A stretch of 64,000 nucleotides of DNA, taken from DAHUXT01 sp036273675. Lineage in GTDB: Bacteria; Chloroflexota; Ktedonobacteria; Ktedonobacterales; JADMIN01. A model generated the notes under the pieces. It ran no database searches. It saw nothing but the letters and a program-made list of their open reading frames with translations, and was not told the origin of the DNA. Positions 17,110-25,679 of the stretch are shown piece by piece. A program made the translations under genes and the position numbers. The DNA lies in the NCBI GenBank assembly GCA_036273675.1, contig DASUHD010000154.1:7193-71192 (forward strand). The letters run 5' to 3'. Positions within the stretch are counted from its first letter, which is position 1. Each line of letters opens with the position of its first letter.

Positions 17110-17883
17110 TCATGACCTGACGGTTTCTGTGTTTCGATCCAGTTGTACCTGTTCAGATGCGTACGACACTTGTGAGACTTTCTTGCTCATCAGCCGAATT
17201 GCCAGCAGAGCGACCCAACTCCCGCCGACAATGATGCCTATCCGCGCAATGAGTCCTACTGGCCCCCCGTCCACCAATTTGAAGGTGAGGACAAATACGA
17301 CATCAGAGGCTGCGACCAGGAGACCAGTGACAACCGAATACCAGACCCAGCCGCGCCCGGCAGGTTTGGCAGGATCGGCGGCGTCGCGCTGTGCCAGCAC
17401 GAAGCAAGCGACAGTCAGCGAGATGAACTGAAGCTGGCCAAAAACGTCATGCAGAAGCCCGTGAATGGTGGGCGCGCTCGACGCTCCGGCTGGGTAACCC
17501 AGCGCCGGATCGGTCACGAAGATCCCAATCCCGATGAAGGTAAGGCCATAGACGCCGAGCAGGATGGGTCCCCAGGTGGAACCACGTCCGGTGCGCAGGA
17601 CACGCCTGAGTCCGATGGCAAACCCAAATACGAGCGCTCCGGTGAGGATGTAGTTGGCGATCTGTATCCATCCACCATCCCCCAGTTCAAGATTGCTGTC
17701 GGGCATTAGCCAGGCGTTGTATTGAGGACGTGTTGCCCCAAGGATGAGCAGGACAACAATGTTGAGCAGTGGACCAATGACGCCGCATGCCAGGAGCAGT
17801 CTCATCGCCATTGGCTGTTCCTCAGCGTTTTGTCCTGAGGTTGCCGAGTGTTTTTTCCCTTTGCCGTAAGAGAAGACATTCAT
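17110..17883 (-). CDS. DUF998-like membrane protein, probable target of the divergent TetR regulator
   Basis: This 257-aa protein has a charged N-terminal tail of 24 residues and about six hydrophobic segments (LLLACGVIGPLLNIVVLLILG, YILTGALVFGFAIGL, ILLGVYGLTFIGIGIFV, FISLTVACFVLA, WYSVVTGLLVAASDVVFVLT, IGIIVGGSWVALLAIRL). The LGDGGW and PALGYPAGA motifs fit the DUF998 family. ATG 17883 (AAGGA 11 bases upstream) or an internal ATG at 17811 (GAGGA 7 bases upstream) could be the start. Two GTTCG-N4-CGAAC operators lie within 140 bp upstream, next to the divergent TetR gene. Confidence 0.8.
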   Translation of the reverse strand: MNVFSYGKGKKHSATSGQNAEEQPMAMRLLLACGVIGPLLNIVVLLILGATRPQYNAWLMPDSNLELGDGGWIQIANYILTGALVFGFAIGLRRVLRTGRGSTWGPILLGVYGLTFIGIGIFVTDPALGYPAGASSAPTIHGLLHDVFGQLQFISLTVACFVLAQRDAADPAKPAGRGWVWYSVVTGLLVAASDVVFVLTFKLVDGGPVGLIARIGIIVGGSWVALLAIRLMSKKVSQVSYASEQVQLDRNTETVRS

Positions 17884-17920
17884 GAGCGTGCGTTCCTTTC
17901 GAGAGTGCTTTGTTGAAATG

Positions 17921-17943
17921 GAACATCATGTTCGTTATCGAAC
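17921..17943. promoter_or_regulatory. Operator 1 in the TetR divergent region
   Basis: GTTCG-TTAT-CGAAC (17930-17943) is a perfect inverted repeat. It overlaps a second palindrome, GAACAT-C-ATGTTC (17921-17933). Operator 2 at 18008 has the same arms and spacer length, so this is very probably the TetR-family binding site controlling both directions. Confidence 0.75.
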
Positions 17944-18007
17944 GTGGTATTCTTTGAATAGCGTATGTAGGAGGGCCCTATCTGGTCAAGCACACGCCAG
18001 ATAAATC

Positions 18008-18021
18008 GTTCGCTACCGAAC
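18008..18021. promoter_or_regulatory. Operator 2 in the TetR divergent region
   Basis: GTTCG-CTAC-CGAAC has identical arms and spacing to operator 1, 78 bp away and 39 bp before the TetR start codon. Confidence 0.75.
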
Positions 18022-18059
18022 ATCTAGCCCGGATTGGTCGCCAAAACGGAGGGACGGAA

Positions 18060-18641
18060 GTGAAACAGCAGAAAACTGATCGTCGTTCCCAACGCACGTA
18101 CAGCCTGGTGAATTCAGCCTTTGCTGAACTCCTGGTAGAAAGACCCTACGAGGAGATTCTGGTGCAGGATATTTTGGATCGGGCAGGGATTGGCCGTACT
18201 ACCTTCTATGCCCATTATTTCGATAAACAGGATGTCCTGGACAGTATTACTGAGCAGCAGCTCTCGATGTTCACGTATCAGATTGCCCATTCAACCGCAA
18301 CGCAAGGGATCGTCCCCAGCCTGGAACTGTTTGAGCACATCTACCACTCTCCACACCAGCATCTTCGGGCGCTGATGCGAGGTCGTGCGGGAGAGCCTTT
18401 GTGGGAAGCCTTGCAGACGGCGCTCTGTCGAGCGATTGAGCCAGCATTGGCAACCTTGTGTGCAGAAAGCCGTTCTCCGTCAATCCCTCTGCCAGTGGTT
18501 GCCGAGTACCTGGCCGGAGCCTTGCTCACCTTGCTCAAATGGTGGGTCGCTGCTGATATGCCTTTTCCCCCAGAACAGATGGAAAGTATCTTCCAGCAGC
18601 TGGCGATGCCTGGAGTGTGGGCTATGCTCAAGGACGCGTGA
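18060..18641 (+). CDS. TetR/AcrR-family transcriptional regulator
   Basis: The protein is 193 aa from a GTG at 18060 with CGGAGGGAC upstream. The N-terminal helix-turn-helix is clear: SAFAELLVERPYEEILVQDILDRAGIGRTTFYAHYFDKQDVLDSI. The C-terminal domain resembles the TetR_C of YcdC/DhaS-like regulators (LRALMRG, VAEYLAGALLTLLKWWV). It probably represses itself and the divergent three-gene membrane operon through the GTTCG-N4-CGAAC sites. The ligand is unknown. Confidence 0.95.
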   Translation: MKQQKTDRRSQRTYSLVNSAFAELLVERPYEEILVQDILDRAGIGRTTFYAHYFDKQDVLDSITEQQLSMFTYQIAHSTATQGIVPSLELFEHIYHSPHQHLRALMRGRAGEPLWEALQTALCRAIEPALATLCAESRSPSIPLPVVAEYLAGALLTLLKWWVAADMPFPPEQMESIFQQLAMPGVWAMLKDA

Positions 18642-19182
18642 TTGGAAACCGGTCCTCTCATCGCCAGGTTGCGGTGAGAAGGGCCACCTCTGGCGGTCTC
18701 CCGCGCTTTCCATCGCCAATTCTCGGCCATTCCAGCGGATTCGAGGGCGAGTCCATAATAGGCTGTAGCCTGGCTCGCTCGCGGTAGCCGGGCCAGCGCA
18801 CTCTTCGCCTGCCGAATCGTCGACGGTTTAGGCGATCCTGGCGGGCCTGGCTTCGTAGACTCCTGTGGCCTGCGCCGGGACCACGCGGCCAAAACCACCT
18901 CTTCAGCAACGACAGCTCGATCTGTGTTCGGCGTGCAATCCTTGCGCGCTCCGGATTTTCCCCACCTCTATCCGACCGTAACATGGAACACAGCCAGATT
19001 GGCATGCGTTATGCTAACGTCCACAGTTGCGCGCAGCCCCTGCCTCCTATACAATGGGCGGGCAGTCGCAAGGACTGGTCATACCGTGGCAGGGTCGCCG
19101 GGTTGGGATGTGTTGGGTTGATGTTGTGTTGGCGAGCCTGTGCGCTTCGCCGGTTGCGGGATGACCCGCGAAGGAGTCTGTA
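18642..19182. other. Intergenic region without a supported gene
   Basis: This 540-bp gap follows the TetR gene. Open frames exist on both strands but lack ribosome sites and consistent codon use. The minus strand between about 18680 and 18960 reads as Arg/Pro-rich peptide in two overlapping frames and could be the decayed remnant of a gene, but I could not identify one. The last 40 bp carry the ribosome site (GAAGGAG) of the gene at 19183. Confidence 0.4.
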
Positions 19183-19578
19183 ATGATCGTTTTGGCGGCC
19201 ACGAATCCGAGCTACAACTTCCCGATTCCTAAGGGCAGCTTCTTCGACCTCCTGTTTCACCAGACAAATCTCTCCTTGCAGGTACTCGGTCTGCTCCACC
19301 CGCCCTTCAGCATCACCCTCATCGGGCTGATTATCATTATCCTGATTGCGTTCGCGGCGAATGCGGTGACCGAGAGGCTGACGTCGAGCAAGGCTGGGGG
19401 ACTCTTCACAGCGGTGCTCATCACCCTTATCGGCGCGTATCTCTTCGCCGCGTTCGTCCGGCTCCCCTTCGACTTCATTCTCGAAGGCGTGCCGATCATC
19501 GCCGCACTCCTGGGCGCGATCATCATTGCTGTGTTTTACACATTGATACGAAAGCAAAGCTCAAGTAAGAAGGGCTGA
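19183..19578 (+). CDS. Small membrane protein (GlsB/YeaQ/YmgE-like arrangement)
   Basis: This 131-aa protein has about four hydrophobic segments: a weak one near residue 30, ITLIGLIIIILIAFAANAV, GLFTAVLITLIGAYLFAAFV, and VPIIAALLGAIIIAVFYTLI. The last two glycine-rich helices recall transglycosylase-associated YeaQ-like proteins. The identity is tentative. GAAGGAG precedes the ATG at 19183. It ends in a short basic tail (RKQSSSKKG) expected in the cytoplasm. It converges with the next gene, 17 bp away. Confidence 0.75.
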   Translation: MIVLAATNPSYNFPIPKGSFFDLLFHQTNLSLQVLGLLHPPFSITLIGLIIIILIAFAANAVTERLTSSKAGGLFTAVLITLIGAYLFAAFVRLPFDFILEGVPIIAALLGAIIIAVFYTLIRKQSSSKKG

Positions 19579-19595
19579 TGCCCGCGAGCCAGACA

Positions 19596-19970
19596 TCAAC
19601 CGCTACCAGTGGGGACGGTGGGAACTGGCATTGGCGGGGTTGTTGTTGCGGTCGGCGCGGCCCGCGGCGTTGCTGTTGGGCCGGGCTGGCCGCCTCCACC
19701 ACTACCTCCGCCGCTGCCACCTGAACCACTCTTGACGGTGGCGGTTGGTGTCGTCTCCGCATCAGGCGCAACCGTAAGCACCGCCTGGATGGTCGCGGTT
19801 GGTGATGGCTGGACATCAGGCTGGGCGCTGGCGGTCGGTTGTACAATCAGGCCGAATACGAAGACGAACAGCAGCGGGATGGTCAGCGCGAACAGGACGA
19901 GCGTGCTGACCGCGACGGCGGCGCGCATCTTCCCAGGCGGATAGCCGCCACCACTGGGTGCGGTTGACAT
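19596..19970 (-). CDS. Single-pass membrane protein with Pro/Thr/Gly-rich extracytoplasmic tail
   Basis: The protein is 124 aa from the ATG at 19970 (GAGGTG 6 bases upstream); a GTG at 19979 is an alternative. A short cytoplasmic Gly/Pro-rich N-terminus precedes one strong membrane helix (AVSTLVLFALTIPLLFVFVFGLIV, residues about 20-43). The rest is low-complexity Pro/Thr/Ser with a GSGGSGGGSGGGG stretch. Such tails act as cell-wall spacers. I do not recognise a family, and no functional domain is visible. Confidence 0.7.
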   Translation of the reverse strand: MSTAPSGGGYPPGKMRAAVAVSTLVLFALTIPLLFVFVFGLIVQPTASAQPDVQPSPTATIQAVLTVAPDAETTPTATVKSGSGGSGGGSGGGGQPGPTATPRAAPTATTTPPMPVPTVPTGSG

Positions 19971-20094
19971 CGGCGCCACCTCTTATCTAGGGCTGAGAGT
20001 TGGTGAGGACCGGGGAGAAATTGCCGCCAGTATGCCAGAAGCCGTCAAACGCCGTCAATCACTGACAAATAGGTACTATTGCCTCCATAGAGCG

Positions 20095-22506
20095 TCAGAT
20101 ACGGACAAACGTCACCGCGCCATTGGGAGCAACCTGGCTCATGTACAACGCGCGGTTGGGGTAGGCCGCGTGGAGCTGCTGTACAACATCGGGCGACGGC
20201 GCGTAGGCGTAGAGTGTCTCGTCGTGTAGCGCCGGATCATTCAGCGGCCAGAGGATGTAGTTGTAGATATACCAGTTGTTCGTCAGCACGATGGCCTGGC
20301 TGGGGTGGAATCCGTAGAGCGTTGCGGCGTCAACCTTCATCGATGCTGGCAGACCCGTATAGCCCTGGAATATCTGCGCCTGACGCGGCGAGTAGTAGAA
20401 GAGGTTGCAGGCGATTAGCGTGATGAGCAGCGCGCCAGCCACCCCCATTGCCAGCGTTCGCATTGGCCTCAACGCGCCGAGCGCGCGCCCGGCACGAGCC
20501 AAAACCGCCGCCAGCCCCGTCACCCCACGCGCCGTGAGCAGGAGTAGAAATGGCAGCGTCTCGAAGAGATAGCGTGGGCCAAGGTAGATGCCGTGGTAGA
20601 AATAGCCCGCCTGAGCGCCGACAAGCAGCGCCAGCAGCAGCGCGCAGAAGATATCCCACCGCGTACTCTTGTCGCGCCGCAGAAAGGTGAGCGGGAGCAG
20701 CGCCAGCGTCAGATAGAACGGCCAGCCGTAGAGATCGACGAGCAGAATGGTCAGCAGTTGATCGAGGATGACCATTCCCGCGGCGAAGGTGTGTTGGCCG
20801 TAGAAGCCGATGCCCTCGCCAAAGCCGTAGCGGTCGCCGGGGAAGAAGAGACTGCGCGGCGAGAGCATGGCGCTGCCAGTCTGTAGCCGATTGTAGAGCA
20901 GGTAGACCACCACGCCGCATACGAGGATGCTGCCCGCGAAGACGAAGACTGGCCAGATTGTGGCGGCGCGTTCGCGTAACGCGCGCCATTGCCCGCCCAG
21001 CAGATACGCCGACGCCGCGAAGCCGATCACCACCGCGCTCAGCTCGCGCGTGAGCAGCAGTCCCACGGCAAAGACCGCTGACAACGCCAGATCGTACCAG
21101 CGCCAGCCGCGGGTGAAGCGGACCAGCATCCACAGAAAATAGACGGCGAAGAAGAGCGCCATCGTGTGGCTCATGTATGAGGCGGCAAGATAGGTGTAGA
21201 ACGGCGAGAGCGCGCCCAGCAGTATCGCCAGCCATGCCACACCGCCGCCGTAGAAATACCTGCCGAGGCGAAAGACGCCCCAGAGGGCGAGCGTCCCCAG
21301 CAGCGGCTCGACGAGCCACGGCGCGTGCAGCACGATGCCCACCGCCAGCAGCAGCGAGGTCATCGGCGGATACTGCGCGAACCAGCGCCCGCCGCTGGCG
21401 ACCATGAACGGCCCCTGGAACGCGCTTAGGTGAGACGGCATAGGGGCGGAGAGCTGGCCGGATGCGAAGATCTTCGCCTGGAAGATATAGGCGCTGGCGT
21501 CGAGGATGTGCGGCTGGCCCTGATATTCCGCCAGCGCGACCCAGAGCACGTAGCCGAACGAGCCAAGCACCGTGAGCAGCGCCAGCGCATCCCACCGGTC
21601 GCGGACAATCCGGCGCAACGGCGCTCTTACGCGGGCAGGCACGCGCGCGGACACACTGCGAGCCATGGCTCCAACTCCGCGCGCTAGCTGGGCGACGCCA
21701 GCCGCCAGCGGTGGCCCGAAGGGAACGAGCGCGCCAAAGACGGCCAGCGCCAGCAGCAGCAGCGCCAGCGACCAGAGCGCCACCTGCGCCAGCAGATAGC
21801 CAACCTCGGCCAAAAGCGGCAATGGGCTTCCGGGGAAGTAGATTTTCTGCTCGTTCGCCGCCGAGCCATCGGCGGCAAGGTCGCGCGCCAGCACATAGCG
21901 GTCGTTGCGGTCGATGATGATCTCGCCGCAGATGGCCTCACCACAGCGCAGATAGATATGCGAGGGCGTCTCAGGCCGCAGCAGCGCCGCGTCGAGCGTC
22001 ACCGTGGGGGCGCTCCCGAGCGACGCCAGCGCTGAGCCATCCGGCTGCGGAGTGACCGTTGCGCCGCCCGCCCGCACATCGCGCCACGCGCTGTAGCTCG
22101 AGCTGTCGCGCATCCACGCCTGAAAGCGGTAATAGGGCGTGGCCGCGATGCGGGCAATGTAGGCGGGGTCGAGCGAAAAGTTGTTGGTGGTGTCGGTCCC
22201 GTCGATCTGAAATTCGCGCGTGAGCGGATCGGGCGCGGCCAGCACGATGGCGGTCGGCTGCTGCGGGAGAGGCAGGGCGAGATGTTGCCCATCGAATGAG
22301 ATTGTGGCCTGCGCGGGCGCAATCACCAGACGCAGCGGCTCGGCGGTCAGCGCCAGCAGCACATTCTGAACGATGAGCAGCACGACCACAGCGGCCAGAA
22401 GGTTTCCCGCCAGCCGTAGTTGTGGCCACTCGCTCAGCAGCTTGCCAACCCGACGCGATATGGGCAATCGTTGCCGTTGCGTTTCTTCGACCACATTCTG
22501 CCGCAC
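20095..22506 (-). CDS. GT-C type membrane glycosyltransferase (PMT/ArnT-like)
   Basis: This 803-aa protein begins at a GTG (AAGG upstream). One N-terminal helix (LLAAVVVLLIVQNVLLAL) is followed by an extracytoplasmic beta-rich domain of about 180 residues. A core of ten or more helices begins near residue 230. The first loop of that core has HILDASAYIFQAKIFASGQL, matching the acidic catalytic loop of GT39/GT83-like enzymes. FAQYPPMTSLLLAVG and YYFYHGIYLGPRYLFE-type loops further support the family. It would transfer a sugar from a polyprenyl carrier to a protein or envelope polymer. The inserted N-terminal beta domain is less common. Confidence 0.85.
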   Translation of the reverse strand: MRQNVVEETQRQRLPISRRVGKLLSEWPQLRLAGNLLAAVVVLLIVQNVLLALTAEPLRLVIAPAQATISFDGQHLALPLPQQPTAIVLAAPDPLTREFQIDGTDTTNNFSLDPAYIARIAATPYYRFQAWMRDSSSYSAWRDVRAGGATVTPQPDGSALASLGSAPTVTLDAALLRPETPSHIYLRCGEAICGEIIIDRNDRYVLARDLAADGSAANEQKIYFPGSPLPLLAEVGYLLAQVALWSLALLLLALAVFGALVPFGPPLAAGVAQLARGVGAMARSVSARVPARVRAPLRRIVRDRWDALALLTVLGSFGYVLWVALAEYQGQPHILDASAYIFQAKIFASGQLSAPMPSHLSAFQGPFMVASGGRWFAQYPPMTSLLLAVGIVLHAPWLVEPLLGTLALWGVFRLGRYFYGGGVAWLAILLGALSPFYTYLAASYMSHTMALFFAVYFLWMLVRFTRGWRWYDLALSAVFAVGLLLTRELSAVVIGFAASAYLLGGQWRALRERAATIWPVFVFAGSILVCGVVVYLLYNRLQTGSAMLSPRSLFFPGDRYGFGEGIGFYGQHTFAAGMVILDQLLTILLVDLYGWPFYLTLALLPLTFLRRDKSTRWDIFCALLLALLVGAQAGYFYHGIYLGPRYLFETLPFLLLLTARGVTGLAAVLARAGRALGALRPMRTLAMGVAGALLITLIACNLFYYSPRQAQIFQGYTGLPASMKVDAATLYGFHPSQAIVLTNNWYIYNYILWPLNDPALHDETLYAYAPSPDVVQQLHAAYPNRALYMSQVAPNGAVTFVRI

Positions 22507-22636
22507 GCGCGCCTTCTTTCGACCGATTCAAGAGCATAGCTGGGGTCTGTTCGTCTTGCTCTGCTATTATCGCAAATCCGGCGCGCGAATGTGTCGCCCA
22601 TCACCCAGTCGCCCCGGTTGGAAAGTCCCAACAAGG

Positions 22637-22665
22637 TTGCGTCGCAAGATGGCAAACGCTATAAT
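22637..22665 (+). promoter_or_regulatory. Promoter upstream of the PH-like membrane protein
   Basis: TTGCGT (22637-22642), a 17-bp spacer and a consensus TATAAT (22660-22665). A further upstream extended -10-like TGCTATTAT lies at 22562-22570. The gene starts at 22723. Confidence 0.7.
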
Positions 22666-22722
22666 GCCGCCCACGGCACACAGGCGTTTATCCAGACTTA
22701 TCACTGGAGATAGGGGAGCACG

Positions 22723-23739
22723 TTGTATCCTCCGGAGAGGCCTCACAACAGGACCAGACCGCTGACCAGACCGCTCGCTGATCGGTCGCGGACGATTCCC
22801 CTGCCTTCGCCCCTGAGATCGATGCCGGTCTGCCGTCCCGCGCCCTATCTCGAGGCCATCGCGATCATGGCGCCGCTGATCGCGCTTGTCATTGCGTCCG
22901 TCTTGCTGCTCAACGAGAAACCGCAGGCGCCCAACTGGATGCCTCTCCTCATTCTGGTCGTCATTCTCCTGATCTTCATTCCGCTGTTGATCGTGACCTG
23001 GTTATTCATGAAGAGCGTGCGGCTCTCCCCGTCGGGAATCGCCGTCGGCAGGCCGTTTCAACGCTGGCGCGAAGCCCCGTGGCAGGAGATCGTGCGCGCC
23101 GAGCGACGCGGGATGTTCCTGCGCATCGACACCTCTAGCGGCGCCTCCATCGCCTTCGCGCCACGCCTCCTGACGGATGGCGATAAGCTCATCACGGTCA
23201 TTCTCGCCCATCTGCGTCCCCATATTCTCGATGGCTCGCTCCGCACAGAGGCGCTGGATCAGATGGACATAGGCGAGCCAGAATCGGATGTGATGGGCAT
23301 GCTTCGTGTCCGTCCCCGTGGACGCTGGCCATTCAGCGGATTTGCGCTGGCGCTGGCTGGTATCTCTGGCGCGGTCATAGCGCTCTTCCTGCTACCGCTG
23401 GAGTTCGCCATTGCGCTCAGCCTGCTGGGCGTGGTAGTGGCGCTGTTTGGCCTTGCCGCCGCCGTCTGGCTGCTTCAGGAAGTCATCCTGACGGGGGAAG
23501 GTCTGACCATCATCCAGCCCTGGCGTCGCAGCCCCGTCGAACTGGCCTGGGGTGAGATCGTCGTGCTCGATCATTCGGCCAACTGGCTGTTGGTGCGGTT
23601 TCGCGCGGGACGTTCGGTGCGCTGCATCGGCCCGGCGTTGTTGCGCGGACCAGAGCGCATGCGTATGCTGGCCTTCATCAACCACTACTGTCTCGATCGC
23701 GACGTGTTAAACTATCCGCATAAGTGGCCGTTTTTTTAG
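22723..23739 (+). CDS. Membrane protein with two PH-like (bPH) segments
   Basis: This 338-aa frame has a TTG start at 22723 with GGGGAG upstream; an ATG at 22822 is the alternative. Two halves are similar in design: a pair of helices (APLIALVIASVLLLN, MPLLILVVILLIFIPLLIVTWLF) then a beta-rich stretch with VRLSPSGIAVGRPFQRWREAPWQEI. A second helix pair (FSGFALALAGISGAVIALFLLPL, ALSLLGVVVALFGLAAAVWLL) is followed by LTGEGLTIIQPWRRSPVELAWGEIV. The W-x-E-I beta strands look like bacterial PH domains. Function unknown. Confidence 0.75.
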   Translation: MYPPERPHNRTRPLTRPLADRSRTIPLPSPLRSMPVCRPAPYLEAIAIMAPLIALVIASVLLLNEKPQAPNWMPLLILVVILLIFIPLLIVTWLFMKSVRLSPSGIAVGRPFQRWREAPWQEIVRAERRGMFLRIDTSSGASIAFAPRLLTDGDKLITVILAHLRPHILDGSLRTEALDQMDIGEPESDVMGMLRVRPRGRWPFSGFALALAGISGAVIALFLLPLEFAIALSLLGVVVALFGLAAAVWLLQEVILTGEGLTIIQPWRRSPVELAWGEIVVLDHSANWLLVRFRAGRSVRCIGPALLRGPERMRMLAFINHYCLDRDVLNYPHKWPFF

Positions 23740-23782
23740 CGCGTGTGGCGCTTCGACCAGAATGGCCTCTGGAGACCCGTCC

Positions 23783-23938
23783 ATGATAGATTCCGCCGCG
23801 ACCGGCATCGTTCTGGCGCTCGCCATCGGCTCGGTTGCGCTCTTCTCGCTGCTCTTCGTCGCCATCCTCTTCTCGATGCGCAAACGCTGGGACCAGTTGG
23901 GCGACCCAAAGCAGCCGCACGATCAGCAAGACGCCTGA
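23783..23938 (+). CDS. 51-aa single-pass membrane microprotein
   Basis: The ATG at 23783 has GGAG 8 bases upstream and the frame ends at TGA 23936-23938. The peptide has one long hydrophobic helix (residues about 8-32, TGIVLALAIGSVALFSLLFVAI) followed by a basic/polar tail (SMRKRWDQLGDPKQPHDQQDA). It lies 44 bp after the PH-like gene in the same direction, so they may be one transcript. Its 3' end overlaps the convergent NMNAT-like gene by 16 bp. Confidence 0.65.
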   Translation: MIDSAATGIVLALAIGSVALFSLLFVAILFSMRKRWDQLGDPKQPHDQQDA

Positions 23939-24963
23939 TCGCGCGGGATTGTCGCCAACATGTCCGCCACATCCAGCCGTGCGTTCTGCCTCAAAGTGTG
24001 TGGGTCAGCCAGCCAGGCGCGCAGATGGGTTCCCCGGTCATCGGCGGCCAGCGTCTGCTTCACCAGTGTCGAGAGCGGCGGCAGGTGGCGCGCGGTTGTC
24101 GGCGGCAGCGTAGCCAGCGCGTCCAGCCAGCGCGCGCGGACCGTGTAGGGATTATCGACGGTTGGCATCGTTGGCCGATACGCGCCCGTATGGAGGGCCA
24201 ACGCCAACCCGACGGGCGGAAGCAGCCGTGAGAGCGCCGCAATGTCGGCGGGCGTTTCGGCTGCGAGGGCGCGCGCCTCGGTCGAAGAGTCATGCGCGTA
24301 GCCCGCTGGGACGTCGAGGTAGCGCACATATCTGGCGAACGGGCGGTTCTCCGGCTGGGCCAGGAGCGCGGCCAGAGCCTCGGCGCCTTCACCCTCACGC
24401 GGGGCCACCAGCAGCCGCGCCAGCGAGAAGAGCGCGCGCAATGCGGCGTCACGGTCGGCATAGTATTTGGGATCGAAGATCTGCACGATTTTGTCGTAGC
24501 CCACGATAAGCGTCAGTTCGGTTGAGGGCGCCAGCAACGCGCGAAGCGTCCGCGCCTCATCGACATAGAGGCCGCGATTCAGCAGCGCCAGCGCCTCGCG
24601 CCGCCGACCCACGACGAACGCGCTCATCTGCGCCAGCCGGTCCACCAGCGCCGCCCGCTCCACCCGCTCTTTATCCACCGAGGCCGCCGCGCATGCCCAG
24701 ATCAGCGCGTCCAGGCCAGCCGCGCGCCGGGCGGCGTTGGCCAGCGCCACATGCGCCCGCGTCAGGGGGTTGAACGACCCAGCGAAGACGCCAACCCGCA
24801 ATGCCGCGCGCAATCGTCGCCCACCCGCCAACTCCACCGCGCGTGGCTCATCGCTGGCGACTACGGTGGCGGCAGCACGCGCCAACCTCGCCAGGCGGGA
24901 GCAGTCGTCGAGCAGCGCCACGGCGGCATGATAGCGGCGCGTTTGTGTTATCTGCTGGGCCAT
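23923..24963 (-). CDS. Nicotinamide/nicotinate mononucleotide adenylyltransferase-like protein
   Basis: The protein is 346 aa from the ATG at 24963. After about 60 residues of helical N-terminus, GVFAGSFNPLTRAHVAL is the nucleotidyltransferase phosphate-binding motif. The first His of the bacterial H-x-G-H is replaced by Thr, as in eukaryotic-type GSFNP(I/L)T-x-x-H enzymes. LTLIVGYDKIVQIFDPKYY matches the second NMNAT segment, and VPAGYAHDSSTEAR resembles the ISSTxxR signature. A C-terminal helical extension of about 90 residues is unusual. The likely role is NAD-type dinucleotide synthesis or repair. The neighbouring MocA-like gene diverges from it. Confidence 0.8.
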   Translation of the reverse strand: MAQQITQTRRYHAAVALLDDCSRLARLARAAATVVASDEPRAVELAGGRRLRAALRVGVFAGSFNPLTRAHVALANAARRAAGLDALIWACAAASVDKERVERAALVDRLAQMSAFVVGRRREALALLNRGLYVDEARTLRALLAPSTELTLIVGYDKIVQIFDPKYYADRDAALRALFSLARLLVAPREGEGAEALAALLAQPENRPFARYVRYLDVPAGYAHDSSTEARALAAETPADIAALSRLLPPVGLALALHTGAYRPTMPTVDNPYTVRARWLDALATLPPTTARHLPPLSTLVKQTLAADDRGTHLRAWLADPHTLRQNARLDVADMLATIPRDQASC

Positions 24964-25058
24964 GTATTCAACCCTAGTGTCCAGTTCTTTACCAGCGCAA
25001 TACAGACACGATAACACGCGGGCGCATGTGCTACGCTATCGAGCGAAGGAGGGCCGAG

Positions 25059-25679
25059 ATGGACGTGAGACCGGTCATTGCCGCGATTGTGCTGGCGGCG
25101 GGGAGGTCGTCGCGGATGGGCGCGAATAAGCTCCTGTTGCCGCTCGACGGTCATCCACTGGTGTGGCATGCGGTTAGCGGCGCCTGCGCCAGTAGCGCAG
25201 ACGTAGTGCTGGTGGTGTTGGGCAACGAGGCCGAGCGGGTCGCCGCCGCGCTGCCGCCGGGACGTTACCAGCGGGTGGATAATCCGCGCTTTGCCGACGG
25301 TCTCTCCACGTCACTTCAGGCGGGACTGGATGCGCTGCCTGACAACGTCGGTGGCGCGCTCATCCTGCTGGCCGATATGCCGTTCACCTCGTCCGCGACG
25401 CTGGAGGCTTTGCTCGCCGCCGCGCGTGAGGCGCCGGAGCGGATCGCCGCGATGAATCAGGGCGGCAGGCCGACTCCGCCGGTCTACTGGCCGCGCGCGC
25501 TCTTTGGCGAGCTACAGACCATCCACGGCGACGAGGGTGGGCGCTCGCTGCTGATGCAGGCGCCAGAGGCCGTGCGCCTTGTTGAGCCAGCGCAAACTGA
25601 TGAATCCCTGGATATCGACGCGCCCGCGGACTACCAGCGCATTGCGGGGCGAGGTCAGTCCTCGAGCGGGAACGATTGA
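25059..25679 (+). CDS. MocA/MobA-like nucleotidyltransferase
   Basis: This 206-aa protein (ATG 25059, AAGGAGGG upstream) has the signature VLAAGRSSRMGANKLLLPLDG, the NTP-binding loop of molybdopterin cytidylyl/guanylyltransferases. ADMPFTS supplies the metal-binding Asp, and the ending DESLDIDAPADYQRI is typical of MocA. The length matches MocA. It would load CTP or another nucleotide onto molybdenum cofactor or a related phosphate. No molybdoenzyme gene is in the window. The 3' end overlaps the convergent mannose-6-phosphate isomerase gene by 25 bp. Confidence 0.88.
   Translation: MDVRPVIAAIVLAAGRSSRMGANKLLLPLDGHPLVWHAVSGACASSADVVLVVLGNEAERVAAALPPGRYQRVDNPRFADGLSTSLQAGLDALPDNVGGALILLADMPFTSSATLEALLAAAREAPERIAAMNQGGRPTPPVYWPRALFGELQTIHGDEGGRSLLMQAPEAVRLVEPAQTDESLDIDAPADYQRIAGRGQSSSGND

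Noticed and set aside
18658..19005. Protein-coding gene or transposase remnant on the minus strand
   Set aside because: Two overlapping frames share Arg/Pro-rich sequence, with no ribosome site and no recognisable transposase motif.
20330..21595. Reverse ORF of 421 codons inside the GT-C gene in another frame
   Set aside because: It is on the same strand in a shifted frame, without hydrophobic helices or motifs; the in-frame product is a clear membrane enzyme.
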